From Symbiodinium natans (lineage: Eukaryota > Sar > Dinophyceae > Suessiales > Symbiodiniaceae): 64,000 nucleotides of DNA. Shown one piece after another: positions 26,101 to 31,226 of this stretch. A program made the translations under genes and the position numbers. Below the pieces are notes generated by a model that saw only the letters and a program-made list of their open reading frames with translations, was not told where the DNA came from and did not search any database. Within the stretch, counting starts at the first letter, position 1; every line of letters begins with the position of its first letter. The stretch spans positions 232,548-296,547 of the forward strand of contig CAJNDS010002744.1 of NCBI GenBank assembly GCA_905221605.1, written 5' to 3'.

Positions 26101-28071
26101 TTGAGAGGAGAGCCCTCGGCTTTCCATTGTGCCCCGAGCTTCAGGGCCCTAGACGAGCAGGCGGACCGTGCCACCTCAGAGTGTATGGACTTGAAACCTG
26201 CTGCTTGGTGTTGGCGGTCCCGGTTTAGGGGTTTCCCCGCGTATTCAGTGCCACTCTCCTTTCTGGCCTACTTACAAAGGATTGGGGTCTTGGCCTCAAT
26301 CCCCGAAGCCAATCCTTGGATCCTCACCCTGCTGACTTTGATGAAACTATTACAATGTGTGCTTCGATGTAATGCTTCGGCCAGAATTTGGTGGATTCGG
26401 GATGCGAAGAGGGCAGGTGTAGGGATGAACCGGATAAAGGTTCTCCCCGAGATGGCGTGGCGCTTGGCCTGACGCAACTTTGAACTCCAAATCCTAAAGA
26501 TCGTCAATCCCCCGCACCTCCCGGAATGACAAAAGTCTTGCAGTCCAGGTCCTTCATTCGTAGAGGAGGCCCTTTGACGCGCGGCTTCGGTTGTTTCAGT
26601 TGCGCTGCTGGTCAGGGCCAAGTGCCGCTCAGTTCCGGTGGATACGTGGCCAAAACCCCAGAAGTTCACACGTTCCGTTGAGGGCGAAATGCTCTTGGGC
26701 TTCGGAAGACTTCTGGTCTTGGGAGGCGGCCACCTTGCCGAACATCTTGAACCAGAGTGCCGAGCGCTGGCAGCACCCAAGAGGGATTGGCGTTTGGGTT
26801 TTGCGGGGTAATATTCAAGAGTGGATCATCTCACCTGCCCAAGCAACAAAGACTCTTGCGGTCTTGCGTTGTCCTGGAGACCGGCCTGTGCAGGGCCCTG
26901 TGCTGGAGGAACTGCATTTGAGGTAGTCAATAGGCGCAGCAGAGATGGGTCTGGCCAAGCCTCACGCACCCGTAAATCCGTAAAAGCCTGAACCCCGCAA
27001 AGTGGGCTGTGCGTCCTAAGACATCAGCTTGGCATGTGCCAGTATCTCAAGCCAAAATTCCCGCACCTACTGCATCCACTGCATTCGCCGAGGACTGGCG
27101 CGGTCGGTACAAGCTCAAGCGACACACGGACACCTGGTTCAAGGCGACGCAGATGCAAAGCAACTCCTATAAATAGTAGTTCCTCAACCCGAAACCTTTC
27201 AAATCCCACAACACTTTTGGTCAGCCCTCAACGCCATTACATAATGTTAATGGAGTATGCATACGTCCTTCCTCCTCCCGCCGACCCCCAGAAGGCCTGA
27301 AACTTTCGAGGCGAAATGGCAGATCCAGTTCAACCTCAACTTTTCCGAGACGGGGAGCTTGTATGTCACCGTACGGTGCGCCTGCTTCCTCCTTCAAAGC
27401 TGAACTGGGCATTGTGGCTTTGGGCAACTGACGGTGGATGGTTTGTGGGTTGGAACGTTGACGGCAGTGACTTCCACATTTCTCTTGGTATTCGCCGACT
27501 TCAGTTTCTACTTACAGCAATCAAGGTTCCACATCCTGGATCAACATCCTTCAGCGTTCATTGGCACATGCAATGCTGCCTGCCTTCCTCTCATTAGCTC
27601 CGTGTCACGGAAGCTGTGACCAAAGCTGCGACCATGACCCTTGGCAAGTGGTTTTGTGTGTAGAGTGTGTGAGCCCGCTTACATGATCATGTTGCTCAAG
27701 ATACCTTGGCTCGTTTTCACCGGGGTTCGTGACATCATACGTCAAGTCCGAGCTGTTGGACCCTCAATCCTTCCAGCCTAAATCACCTCGAATCGTTGAA
27801 GTCCTCTCAGTGCCGTCTATGTACCATTGTGTGCTCTTTTTCGTGTAGAATATGTGTAGACTGCTGGTTCGTTGTCGAACCACAGGTGGCCAAAGTTCGG
27901 GCAGCCGGCGGTCGCGCGCCTTGGGCGCTGGTACAAGGATACAGGAGGTGGGTCACAGAAGGTCAGTGTAGGTGTGGCGGTGAGGGCTCGTGGGGGAAGA
28001 GTTTGGCTCCTCACCTGGCCACCCGCGCAGGCAGAGGCGGAATCGTGCGAACCCAAGCCGGAGACGCCGGA
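2079..28071 (+). CDS. Large multi-exon gene (or several), unidentified protein
   Basis: I group the plus-strand exons listed below into one provisional locus, because they share direction, splice style and exon size (27-150 nt) and because phase carries through many neighbouring pairs. The exon pieces read as alpha-helical, often Leu/Ala/Arg-rich protein with a few Ala-Pro linkers. No catalytic motif or named domain was recognised. Introns of 100-1000 nt make up most of the length. Donors are mostly GT with several GC; acceptors are mostly CAG. The true number of genes is uncertain, since possible stops occur at 18,927, 22,195 and 27,174. An additional weak exon lies at about 8464-8548. Other open segments with more than one plausible frame lie near 3.1-3.2, 10.9, 12.7, 19.5-19.8, 20.1-20.5, 25.2 and 25.9-26.1 kb. 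Confidence 0.45.
3489..3551 (+). CDS. Exon, 21 codons
   Basis: Acceptor CACGCAG and donor GTGACG bound a phase 0-0 exon reading ELFGQPRMLQVQ then WPKGQEVAQ. The opposite strand is also open here (LDLEHPRLPEEF), so strand choice rests on the splice sites and on the direction of neighbouring exons. Confidence 0.5.
3976..4041 (+). CDS. Possible exon, basic helical segment
   Basis: The open frame encodes ERRIAEAKEAQIRCARRRRA and ends at donor GTAGG (4042). The acceptor is not clear, because several AGs follow a TGA just upstream. It lies directly before the poly-G tract at 4.18 kb. Confidence 0.35.
4184..4312 (+). repeat. Poly-G tract with T and A interruptions
   Basis: About 130 bases are almost all G, broken by single T, A or GTGG steps. 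Long G runs of this kind can form G-quadruplexes. The glycine- and proline-rich open frames here come only from base composition. Confidence 0.9.
4625..5172. repeat. 9-bp minisatellite, unit GCGCCCTCC
   Basis: Roughly 60 imperfect copies of GCGCCCTCC run on the plus strand, with variants CTGCGCCCT and CCTCCCTCC. Nine is divisible by three, so all six frames stay open as ALR, APS or RPP type tripeptide repeats. The long open frames reaching 337 codons are therefore artefacts of the repeat. It sits between two poly-G tracts. Confidence 0.9.
5299..5362 (+). repeat. Poly-G tract
   Basis: Near-pure G run with single T interruptions, followed by further G-rich sequence to about 5440. It resembles the tract at 4.18 kb on the other side of the minisatellite. 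Confidence 0.9.
5884..6129 (+). CDS. Exon at 6097-6129; weaker coding segment at 5884-5951
   Basis: The exon at 6097-6129 is bounded by GCTTGCAG and GTAGCTCG and reads VRPAKQAIAAE in phase 0-0. Upstream, 5884-5951 is open in a coding-like frame (FLQRKARPTSGIAS), but its ends are not clear. Confidence 0.5.
6554..6696 (+). CDS. Two exons with matching phase
   Basis: Exon 6554-6605 follows TTTTTTGCAG and precedes GTGGATG. It reads AQAALRSAGLRDMKIWE and leaves one base. Exon 6654-6696 follows CACCGCAG, supplies the two missing bases and reads EDSRSELERLKI up to donor GTCATG. The joined segment looks like a charged alpha helix. The second donor is less sure than the first. Confidence 0.6.
6886..6927 (+). 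CDS. Exon, 14 codons
   Basis: Acceptor GCTTGCTAG and donor GTATGG bound ADLSERLSWLVRHV in phase 0-0. The pyrimidine tract before it (CCCCACTTCCCC) is good. Confidence 0.6.
7352..7583 (+). CDS. Two exons with compatible phase
   Basis: Exon 7352-7401 reads DVPHKKEAQLDAFLAD and ends with two spare bases before GTGTGTTGG. Exon 7546-7583 follows CATGACAG, takes one base to complete Pro and reads PQRQRQKASAEP up to GTTGGCC. A second frame of the latter exon is also open. Confidence 0.5.
7742..7923 (+). CDS. Two exons, coiled-coil-like
   Basis: Exon 7742-7786 (AAMAAVTPWRRRAQE) is followed by a GC donor. Exon 7897-7923 (QRLAELQRL) follows GGAAG and precedes GTGCTG. Both are phase 0-0, so the join gives a continuous basic helix. 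Confidence 0.5.
8062..8105 (+). CDS. Exon, 44 nt
   Basis: Acceptor CACCAGCAG and donor GTAGCCC bound MLGVGDAFVKKLLRM. The ATG here is internal. Phase is 0 on entry and 2 on exit. Confidence 0.5.
8896..9204 (+). CDS. Three consecutive exons with matching phase
   Basis: Exon 8896-8923 (ELVSEEYGK) exits in phase 1 at GTGAGG. Exon 9026-9057 follows GTGTGCAG, completes Glu and reads VVQSNTGDAA in phase 0 to GTGTCC. Exon 9155-9204 follows TTACCCAG and reads REMLPVILHLSNTPLA to GTGTGG. Three exons in a row with no stop and consistent phase make this one of the firmer parts of the locus. A further open segment near 9243-9299 (FMANMLFGQEHEAEH) probably continues it. Confidence 0.65.
9528..9742 (+). 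CDS. Two exons
   Basis: Exon 9528-9570 reads TLPSGLGRTHQLQL before GTAGCC. Exon 9713-9742 follows CGGTGTGCAG and reads IALRIARTEQ before GTTCAGG; an alternative donor lies six bases later. Phase between them is not continuous, so an exon may be missing. Confidence 0.45.
10086..10170 (+). CDS. Exon, hydrophilic segment
   Basis: The acceptor CTACCTCAG is followed by TASAADSSKPWCEASAE, continuing to FCVEFQ before GTTCAGCC. It is Ser/Ala-rich. Another frame (SSFRYLRQRRLRTP) is also open, which lowers confidence. Confidence 0.45.
10880..11040 (+). CDS. Exons, partly mutually exclusive
   Basis: Exon 10880-10906 reads QAQERFRGT before GTAAATG. Exon 10949-10987 reads QDLDLLLPPLQDL before GTGTCG. 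Exon 10999-11040 follows CGTGTCGTGCAG and reads AFAALRSLRHFRIQ before GTTCGATG. The last two lie only 11 bases apart, so they cannot both be exons of one transcript. They are either alternatives or one is wrong. Confidence 0.45.
11415..11464 (+). CDS. Exon, Ala/Pro-rich linker
   Basis: Acceptor CCTGTCCAG and donor GTGAGGG bound two completing bases plus LSAASPKVAPAPAVAP. The upstream intron end is C-rich and CCCTAAA-like; the downstream intron start is G-rich. Confidence 0.6.
11785..12223 (+). CDS. Three consecutive exons with matching phase
   Basis: Exon 11785-11860 follows CTGTTGCAG and reads QFCVPMPQLGTETKLA then HFMFFKRTA, exiting in phase 1 at GTAGTC. Exon 12066-12106 follows AATCCCAG, completes Gly and reads RAALDELSRLLRD to GTCGGATC. 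Exon 12197-12223 reads ELYAWQPKS before a GC donor. Phase carries across all three. This is a firm segment of a folded, unidentified domain. Confidence 0.65.
12314..12348 (+). CDS. Exon, 35 nt
   Basis: Acceptor CTCACAGAG and donor GTGGAAGG bound VYTTCTTEAIAR. Entry phase 0 agrees with the preceding exon. Confidence 0.45.
12964..13022 (+). CDS. Exon, 59 nt
   Basis: The exon follows ACCGAACAG and reads LEQPVARWARMQKLAPGSEG, to donor GTATGTTG in phase 2. Phase does not connect to the previous listed exon, so at least one exon between them is unseen. Confidence 0.5.
13267..13381 (+). CDS. Probable exon, strong coding pattern
   Basis: The frame reads HATAEAGDGGWTQFEKGPEI then ARLALAVLLESSALPEDQ, ending at a possible GC donor at 13,382. 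It looks like folded protein with an amphipathic helix. Two other frames are also free of stops here. Confidence 0.5.
13666..13748 (+). CDS. Probable exon with a hydrophobic helix
   Basis: The exon follows ACTTGTGAG and reads CKGAVGVPADVL, then the hydrophobic AIVYFIAVAVQ, then SGGK before GTGATGC. The 12-14 residue apolar run could be part of a membrane segment or a buried helix. A competing frame (RTFLRLFISSLLQCSQ) shares the region. Confidence 0.45.
14289..14365 (+). CDS. Exon, Ala/Leu-rich helix
   Basis: Acceptor CCTGCCGCAG is followed by SKQRGPAELLAARAASLA then RHLPIYS. It ends at a GC donor (GCTTCG) in phase 2. Confidence 0.55.
15042..15312 (+). CDS. Two exons with matching phase
   Basis: Exon 15042-15097 follows CCTGTTCAG and reads SGGAVEAAILSQADASRS before GTCTCCC. 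Exon 15205-15303 follows GGTCTTTTGCAG and reads DVVRREVLLLRSLQLLSAAA then LKIVCNTASVKDE before GTCGAG; alternatively it runs to 15312 before GTACGG. The second exon is among the most convincing in the window, with an excellent pyrimidine tract and 33 stop-free helical codons. Confidence 0.7.
15491..15822 (+). CDS. Two exons, the first very firm
   Basis: Exon 15491-15584 follows CCTTCGCTGCAG and reads VAKLLEQISLVEGQAVLPSP then AAVLRSLVAIK, ending near GTGTAGG/GTAGG. With the second of these donors, exon 15725-15822 (acceptor CTCTCTCGCAG) continues in phase with DEMPTLTLNSTIRHL up to donor GTGGAC. With exon 15205 it suggests an alpha-helical repeat fold, but no family is certain. Confidence 0.65.
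16057..16140 (+). CDS. Exon, 84 nt
   Basis: The exon follows CCGCGGCTAG and reads KLDLSGIKQMAAATPGGG then VEKHQIGVDG before GTTGAGTG, in phase 2. The following intron is G-rich. Confidence 0.6.
16323..16757 (+). CDS. Three consecutive exons with matching phase
   Basis: Exon 16323-16351 follows TTTGTTGCAG and reads VGVSVSERS to GTGAGAG. Exon 16484-16534 follows TTGCATTCAG, completes Asp and reads RLHQMDSRLRVEFLGL to GTAGGTT. Exon 16646-16757 follows GGTGTCAG, completes Arg and reads ASPSELIRARFEALQNGQ then LQHLSLGKLRQLRASGVP to a GC donor. Phase is kept at both joins. This is a helical, charged segment. Confidence 0.65.
16888..16965 (+). CDS. Exon, 26 codons
   Basis: Acceptor GGGGCTCAG and donor GTACTCG bound VLSEAAFCAMLLRLTQALG then VSLMPVK, in phase 0-0. 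The amphipathic helix pattern is clear. Confidence 0.65.
17254..17571 (+). CDS. Two exons, the second possibly terminal
   Basis: Exon 17254-17281 follows TTCTCACGTAG and reads KGLRKDVKE before GTTGAAG; entry phase agrees with exon 16888-16965. Exon 17464-17571 follows AAACCTTCAG and reads PILHEGLNDVHVDAVEFQ then HAVRVAKGQWTG, ending at GTCCGGG or running on to a TAG at 17,581. Confidence 0.5.
18017..18160 (+). CDS. Coding-like segment, frame unresolved
   Basis: After CCTTACGCAG one frame reads SHQAEPVGVLHGRVRL then DSSYCFFCAEL to a TGA at 18,118. Inside it, the excellent acceptor GTTTCTTCTGTGCAG opens other frames (SWGCASGDEDFG, AGDAHLGMKI). Exon choice cannot be decided by eye. Confidence 0.4.
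18346..18410 (+). repeat. GAA trinucleotide microsatellite
   Basis: About 21 copies of GAA/AAG lie between coding-like segments. If translated they would give poly-Glu, poly-Lys or poly-Arg. It sits in a probable intron. Confidence 0.9.
18640..18929 (+). CDS. Two exons, the second possibly terminal
   Basis: Exon 18640-18713 follows CCCGAATCCAG and reads QRGRQVPQIAEKLI then QVASRSIRTA before GTAGGG. Exon 18854-18923 follows ACGCCCCAG and reads TGIMYPSKATVGRV then LTCVDFGYM, before GTGTAGC. The frame reaches TAG at 18,927, so a gene could also end here. Confidence 0.5.
19224..19284 (+). CDS. Exon, 61 nt
   Basis: Acceptor GGATGCAG and donor GTACTTC bound RIDCPVMLHSPWIRNILTHQ, entered in phase 2 and left in phase 0. 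It is convincing as folded protein but not assigned to a family. Confidence 0.6.
19993..20058 (+). CDS. Exon, 22 codons
   Basis: Acceptor GCTGCCTTCAG and donor GTTTCCC bound LLHTATWTNAFQCFV then GLALNFK, in phase 0-0. The region 20.06-20.54 kb downstream is open in all three plus frames, and the right frame cannot be chosen. Confidence 0.5.
20385..21007 (+). CDS. Two exons
   Basis: Exon 20385-20451 reads SGTTVRDDVRSLEDKPFLV then TAK before GTCCACG. Exon 20923-21007 follows ACCCTCTTAAG and reads ESRPFWPIREVRDLL then RNAGTEDVSAPSP before GTGCAC. The second is firm: its upstream intron is strongly C-rich and its downstream intron G-rich. Confidence 0.55.
21350..22197 (+). CDS. Four consecutive exons with matching phase
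   Basis: Exon 21350-21400 (FELLSGLLGHAKLPHA) exits in phase 1 at GTTGTG. Exon 21608-21664 completes Ala and reads NFPEVGADERSATLLTQQ to a GC donor. Exon 21906-21936 completes Gly and reads ETKSLTRLA to GTCGGC. Exon 22044 onward follows TGTCCTGCAG, completes Trp and reads LESFAVEGYRPISADEL then SLTKSRAIPTETRS. The frame reaches TAA at 22,195, but a donor at about 22,163 is more likely to end the exon. Four joins in phase make this one of the best supported stretches. Confidence 0.65.
22245..22699 (+). CDS. Three consecutive exons with matching phase
   Basis: Exon 22245-22334 reads KAEGHLPPLKRSQAES then KKRRATTALGRWI to a GC donor. Exon 22438-22541 follows CTTGTGTAG and reads VCSVSNKVEELIPEPS then ASGARLCSYTISKTDRKQ to another GC donor. 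Exon 22661-22699 follows AGTCCCGCAG and reads ALLRRALQQRLRE. Read through its donor, the second exon reaches a TGA at 22,578, so it could instead be the last exon of a gene. Confidence 0.55.
22876..23406 (+). CDS. Three consecutive exons with matching phase
   Basis: Exon 22876-23019 follows GGGCCTTCAG and reads NPRLKRNSYLHRIASN then HVFCVRLATKHRLDHRN and YTAALNQGAMHAGE. Exon 23101-23144 completes Val and reads QDVVARKVGSRVCN. Exon 23349-23406 reads QVEQHPPRKIREATFRAVD. The minus strand at 23.3-23.6 kb is also open, with a good-looking exon (LLEWRLLFDDES), so strand is less certain at the end. Confidence 0.55.
24066..24550 (+). CDS. Three exons, the last two phase-matched
   Basis: Exon 24066-24114 reads VVRTLDRLAPNQKPPP before GTACGC. 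Exon 24301-24359 follows TTTTAGCAG and reads KEDGAAAGGRDPTLIQRHA to the consensus donor GTAAGC in phase 2. Exon 24473-24550 follows CCTATCTAG, completes Asp and reads SRALQQCELITLATIP then QRSSSFPEM to GTGCACG. Confidence 0.55.
24780..25052 (+). CDS. Two exons
   Basis: Exon 24780-24837 reads RNPLIALMNQYRRPHQRAR before GTGGTTG. Exon 24985-25052 reads QALHGDGWHSKRRSRAQ then EDSQH before GTCACATG. Both other frames of the second exon are open, so only the first is firm. Confidence 0.5.
26145..26368 (+). CDS. Two exons with matching phase
   Basis: Exon 26145-26207 follows CCCCGAGCTTCAG and reads ALDEQADRATSECMDLKPAA, exiting in phase 2 at GTGTTGG. Exon 26309-26368 follows CCCCGAAG, takes one base and reads QSLDPHPADFDETITM then CAS before GTAATGC. 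An overlapping longer hydrophobic frame at 26,258-26,440 is an alternative reading. Confidence 0.55.
26894..27176 (+). CDS. Exon plus a coding-like segment
   Basis: Exon 26894-26922 follows GCCTGTGCAG and reads GPVLEELHLR before GTAGTC. From 27,028 a frame reads WHVPVSQAKIPAPTAS then TAFAEDWRGRYKLKRH and TDTWFKATQMQSNSYK to TAG at 27,174. It may be a terminal exon, or it may end earlier at GTCGGT or at a GC donor. Confidence 0.5.
27323..28071 (+). CDS. Four consecutive exons with matching phase
   Basis: Exon 27323-27375 follows GAAATGGCAG and reads IQFNLNFSETGSLYVTV, exiting in phase 2. Exon 27505-27601 follows CCGACTTCAG, completes Arg and reads FYLQQSRFHILDQHP then SAFIGTCNAACLPLISS. Exon 27849-27947 follows TTTTTCGTGTAG and reads NMCRLLVRCRTTG, running on to RIQE. 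Exon 28031-28071 follows CCCGCGCAG and reads AEAESCEPKPETP before GTAGCCC. The first exon has a beta-strand-like alternation; no domain assignment is claimed. The last exon of the locus beyond 28.07 kb was not located. Confidence 0.6.
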
Positions 28072-28604
28072 GTAGCCCAACAGCCATTCCAGCGAACAGC
28101 GTGAAAATAAGCCCTAAAGACTTCATCCCCACCCGCTCTCAGATGATGATCCGTGAGCCCGCCAGCCAGCCCAAAACCGAGCTCCATGCACTTAGAGAGC
28201 CCTGACAGCGTTCTCAAGAACTTTCAGAACCTCAGGAAACGGAAATCCAAGCTCCTGTAGGGGGGCTTCTTTCCACCTGAGGCCATCACCTTCGAAGCCG
28301 AGTTGCCCGAGGGACGGCGGGAAGGCGGAAGGACGCGCGATGGCCAGGCTGGACTTCTAAAACCCCTAACTCAAGTAAGCCCCGCTCCATCTGGAAAGCC
28401 TAGTCAATAAAACGCCCTTCAAACAAAGCCAGCGTGAACACCAAAGCCTAAGTCTTCAGAGGCTGAGTCCGAACCCTTAACCCTGAAAATCGAACTGGGG
28501 CAAACGTCTGAACTGATTTGCAAGCGTCTAGCCGTAGAGTTCGTAGTCTGCGGCTTCAGGCAGGGACCGCCAGAATACTATACCATGCACACATACGCAT
28601 AACT

Positions 28605-28744
28605 ATACATATATATATATATATATATTTATATATACATATACATATGTCTGTGTGTATATATATAGATATATAGATAGATAGATAGATATAGATATAA
28701 ATATATATATATTTATGCTACGCCCCCCCCCCCCCCCCCCCCCC
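28605..28744. repeat. AT/GATA microsatellite followed by poly-C
   Basis: TA dinucleotide and GATA-like steps run from 28,605 to about 28,715. They are followed by an uninterrupted C run at about 28,721-28,744. This marks the start of an AT-rich block unlike the flanking introns. Confidence 0.85.
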
Positions 28745-28869
28745 GCCATAGGCGCCCACGTTTTATCATGCGTTAGGAACGTTTGCGACGGGGTAGGTTT
28801 GGATGTGGCCGGCGCACACGGCGAACCCTCGAGCCTCCACCACCCTGCAACCTGGTTATCGGTACAAAC

Positions 28870-29573
28870 ATCAAAATCCAATCCTTTGGGTCAGTTCAAA
28901 AAGAATCAATTCTTCAAATATGCGTACATGTTCAAGTCATTTCAAGATCCATAGTCACGAATTTGATTCTAAAAGTTCATAAAATCCCATTTCCCAAGAT
29001 GTCAAATCACGTCCGCAAAACACGTCCCAACCACAAGCAAAAAAGCAAAAACAAATCCAACGAAAACCCTTTCAAATCTGGATACGAAACATGAACTCTA
29101 TGAAAAACAACATACAAACTTGAATAGCAACGATTGGGGCAGATATGCCAGAAATTAGTATGTAAATAGTAGTTTTCATAGTACCAGCAAAACAAAACAG
29201 AAAATCCAGAAACAGAAAAAGAAAATGATTCAACAACTGAAATGACCTGTCAGGGCAATGATGCCTTTAACCATAATAGTTGTGCTGAAGATGGTGATTT
29301 CAGGCATGGAATGACACTTGAAGAAGACGGAGCTGATGACCATTTAGTATTTAATAGACAACTCAGAGGAAGAATGTTGAAAAGGAAGAGTATGGAAAGG
29401 AAGAGAATGTCTATGTTGAAACTGAAACTATTGAAGATGTTCAAATGAAAGATTTGAATAGAACTTTTGATAGGGAAGAGGAATAGGAGGGCACTGAGGA
29501 GAAGATGGTTGATAGTGATTCTGGTACGTCAATTGTTGATGGTAGGAGGATTGAAGTGGGAAAAGGGGCTGAA
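28870..29573 (+). pseudogene. AT-rich decayed coding block of unknown origin
   Basis: From about 28,870 the base composition turns A-rich. The plus strand reads as acidic protein in broken frames. Near 29,200-29,370 it gives ENDSTTEMTCQGNDAF then HGMTLEEDGADDHLVFNRQL. After a frame change it gives KNVEKEEYGKEENVYVET then DVQMKDLNRTFDREEE, a stop at 29,487, and DSDSGTSIVDGRRIEVG to 29,573. Codons end mainly in A or T, unlike the surrounding exons. It could be a remnant of a transposon protein or transferred AT-rich DNA. No family was recognised. Confidence 0.45.
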
Positions 29574-29589
29574 TAAATCCGATGATAAA

Positions 29590-29930
29590 GGATTTCAATA
29601 CAGGCGCCCAACAGATGGGGACAGTACAGCGACACGCGGGACTGGAGCCAAAAAGATTGGGAGAATCTAGCGTTTTTGGTTCCAGTGATGCAGAAATGCT
29701 GGACAGTCTCAATCCTCCTGGGGATGGATTTGCAAAATTGCCGGACTGTTCCAATCTTTTTGGGTTTCCAGCTCCAGGGACCCTCAACAGAATTTTTTGC
29801 GAATCTTTTGGGACAGCACGGCGTTTTTACACCTCCGTCCCCAAAAGATTTTGACAGTACAGCGTTTCGGCCTCCCTCTCCTTGAGACAGTAAAGGGTTT
29901 CTGGCCTCCCAGCCCCTTCTCAAGCTTGTA
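29590..29930. repeat. Degenerate short tandem repeat
   Basis: Imperfect repeats share GGACAGT, CAAAAAGATT and TTTTTGGGACAG-type pieces, spaced about 40-60 bases apart. On the minus strand they keep an open frame with recurring TVRQFC/TVQHFC motifs. No gene is claimed. Confidence 0.4.
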
Positions 29931-30105
29931 GCTTATCGGCGTGAAGTTTCTAGGGGGCCACAAAGGCAAAATGGTGTGCGTATATGGGAGGGGGGGTACC
30001 ATATGTATGTATATGCATAAGCACATGTATGGCATTATATTGTACGATTTGTCTCGTGTCATGCCAACCTCTGCCTTGAAGCCTTGTGAGGTCTTCTCTT
30101 GGCAG

Positions 30106-30700
30106 GGGCATCTCGTCTGCTCACGGGGCTGCCCGCACTTGGAGGGCACGGCAAGGAGTGCGCGGACCCAGACCTCCAATTGGGGTTCAGGATTTGAGGT
30201 TGCTTTTGGATTGCTGTTTGGGGTTTTTGCATTTTGTGTCGTGTAGAAGGGGTTTGTCCCTTCGGCCTTCCTCTTAAGCAGGTGAGGTTTTGTGGACTAG
30301 GCAGTCGTCCTGCCTGGAAAGATGATGAGAGCCTTGTCATCTTTTCGGAGGCTCGATGGTGCAGAGGCCTTGCGAAGGCATTCTTGATAGACGTGAACTG
30401 CTAGGTTTGAATTTGGGCGTTTGTTTGGGGAAGGGCATTCAGGGGTTCAGGCTCCCGCGGATTGTCTTTGTTGGACATAAGGTGGGATCCCGAGGCCCGT
30501 CGCGATTTCAGATAAGAGCGACAGGGCCAAAGACTCCAGAGAAAAGGGGTTTAGGTTTTCAGGGGTTGGGGTTTAGGGCATCGGCCCTGAGCCCTACTCG
30601 CAAGTCCACCAGGTCGAGTCAGCGACCTTTCCTACGAGTGGTGCCCACTTTTTTGGCGTTGGCTTTATACCACTTCAGAACTGCACATGGCTACAGGGGC
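30106..30700 (+). CDS. Isolated exon-like segments
   Basis: After CTTCTCTTGGCAG (30,105) a frame reads ASRLLTGLPALGGHGKEC. Exon 30365-30404 reads RPCEGILDRRELL, and the phase-matched exon 30451-30481 reads SRGLSLLDI before GTGGGATC. From about 30,618 the acceptor GTCCACCAG opens VESATFPTSGAHFFG. Whether these belong to the locus before or after the AT-rich block is unknown. Confidence 0.4.
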
Positions 30701-30884
30701 CATGTCTAATCTTTGCCTTTTTGCGGTGCGATGACCCGGCCCGGTCGTAGGGGTGTTGCTATGGCTGTAGGGCCAACGACCAACTTACATCCTGCTCCTG
30801 CAAGGCCACAGCTGCAGAATTATTAGCTGGGGACATCGTTTCTTCCGTCATTTTTTGTTTGTTGTTTGTTGTTTGGCGGGTCGG

Positions 30885-30921
30885 GGGGTGGGGGGGTGGG
30901 GGGGGGGGGGGGGGGGGGCTG
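30885..30921 (+). repeat. Poly-G tract
   Basis: G-rich run with T interruptions, immediately upstream of the probable start of the second long locus. Confidence 0.9.
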
Positions 30922-31017
30922 ATTGATTTGTTGTTCAATGGAGGGGGGTTTATAGGTGAGTTCCGGAAGTTGTTTCTCAGGAAATTGTGGGCGCGTTGCA
31001 AATAGCAAGTCAACACT

Positions 31018-31226
31018 ATGGCTGCTCTACTAAGGAAAGGTAGTTTGTGCTTGCCGGGGTCCAGGCAGCTCAGGCTAAACTTTGGACTCGCGCGCACACC
31101 CTTGGCTCAACGTTCACGGACATGCTGTGCTTTCCTCCAAGGCACCAGCTCCAGAGTCTCCAAGTCTTTAGCTGATCAACCCGCCCCCCCGCCGCCGAAA
31201 CCGCGTAAACCTGCATCAACATCAAT
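31018..31226 (+). CDS. Probable first exon with targeting-peptide-like N-terminus
   Basis: The start codon lies 36 bases after TTGTTTCTCAG, a plausible leader acceptor, and 12 bases after CAAATAG. The frame reads MAALLRKGSLCLPGSRQLRL, then LARTPLAQRSRTCC, then a Pro-rich stretch (PAPPPPKPRKPAS), up to the strong donor GTAAACC at 31,227. The first 40 residues carry eight Arg/Lys and no acidic residue, as in mitochondrial presequences. An overlapping frame (KLWTRAHTLGSTFTDM) is also open. Confidence 0.5.

Noticed and set aside
19224-27601. Identity as a VPS13-type or ARM/HEAT protein
   Set aside because: A few exon phrases hinted at these, but no diagnostic motif could be traced over several exons.
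28605-28715. Origin of replication in the TA-rich tract
   Set aside because: Only a simple TA/GATA microsatellite is visible; nothing specific supports an origin.
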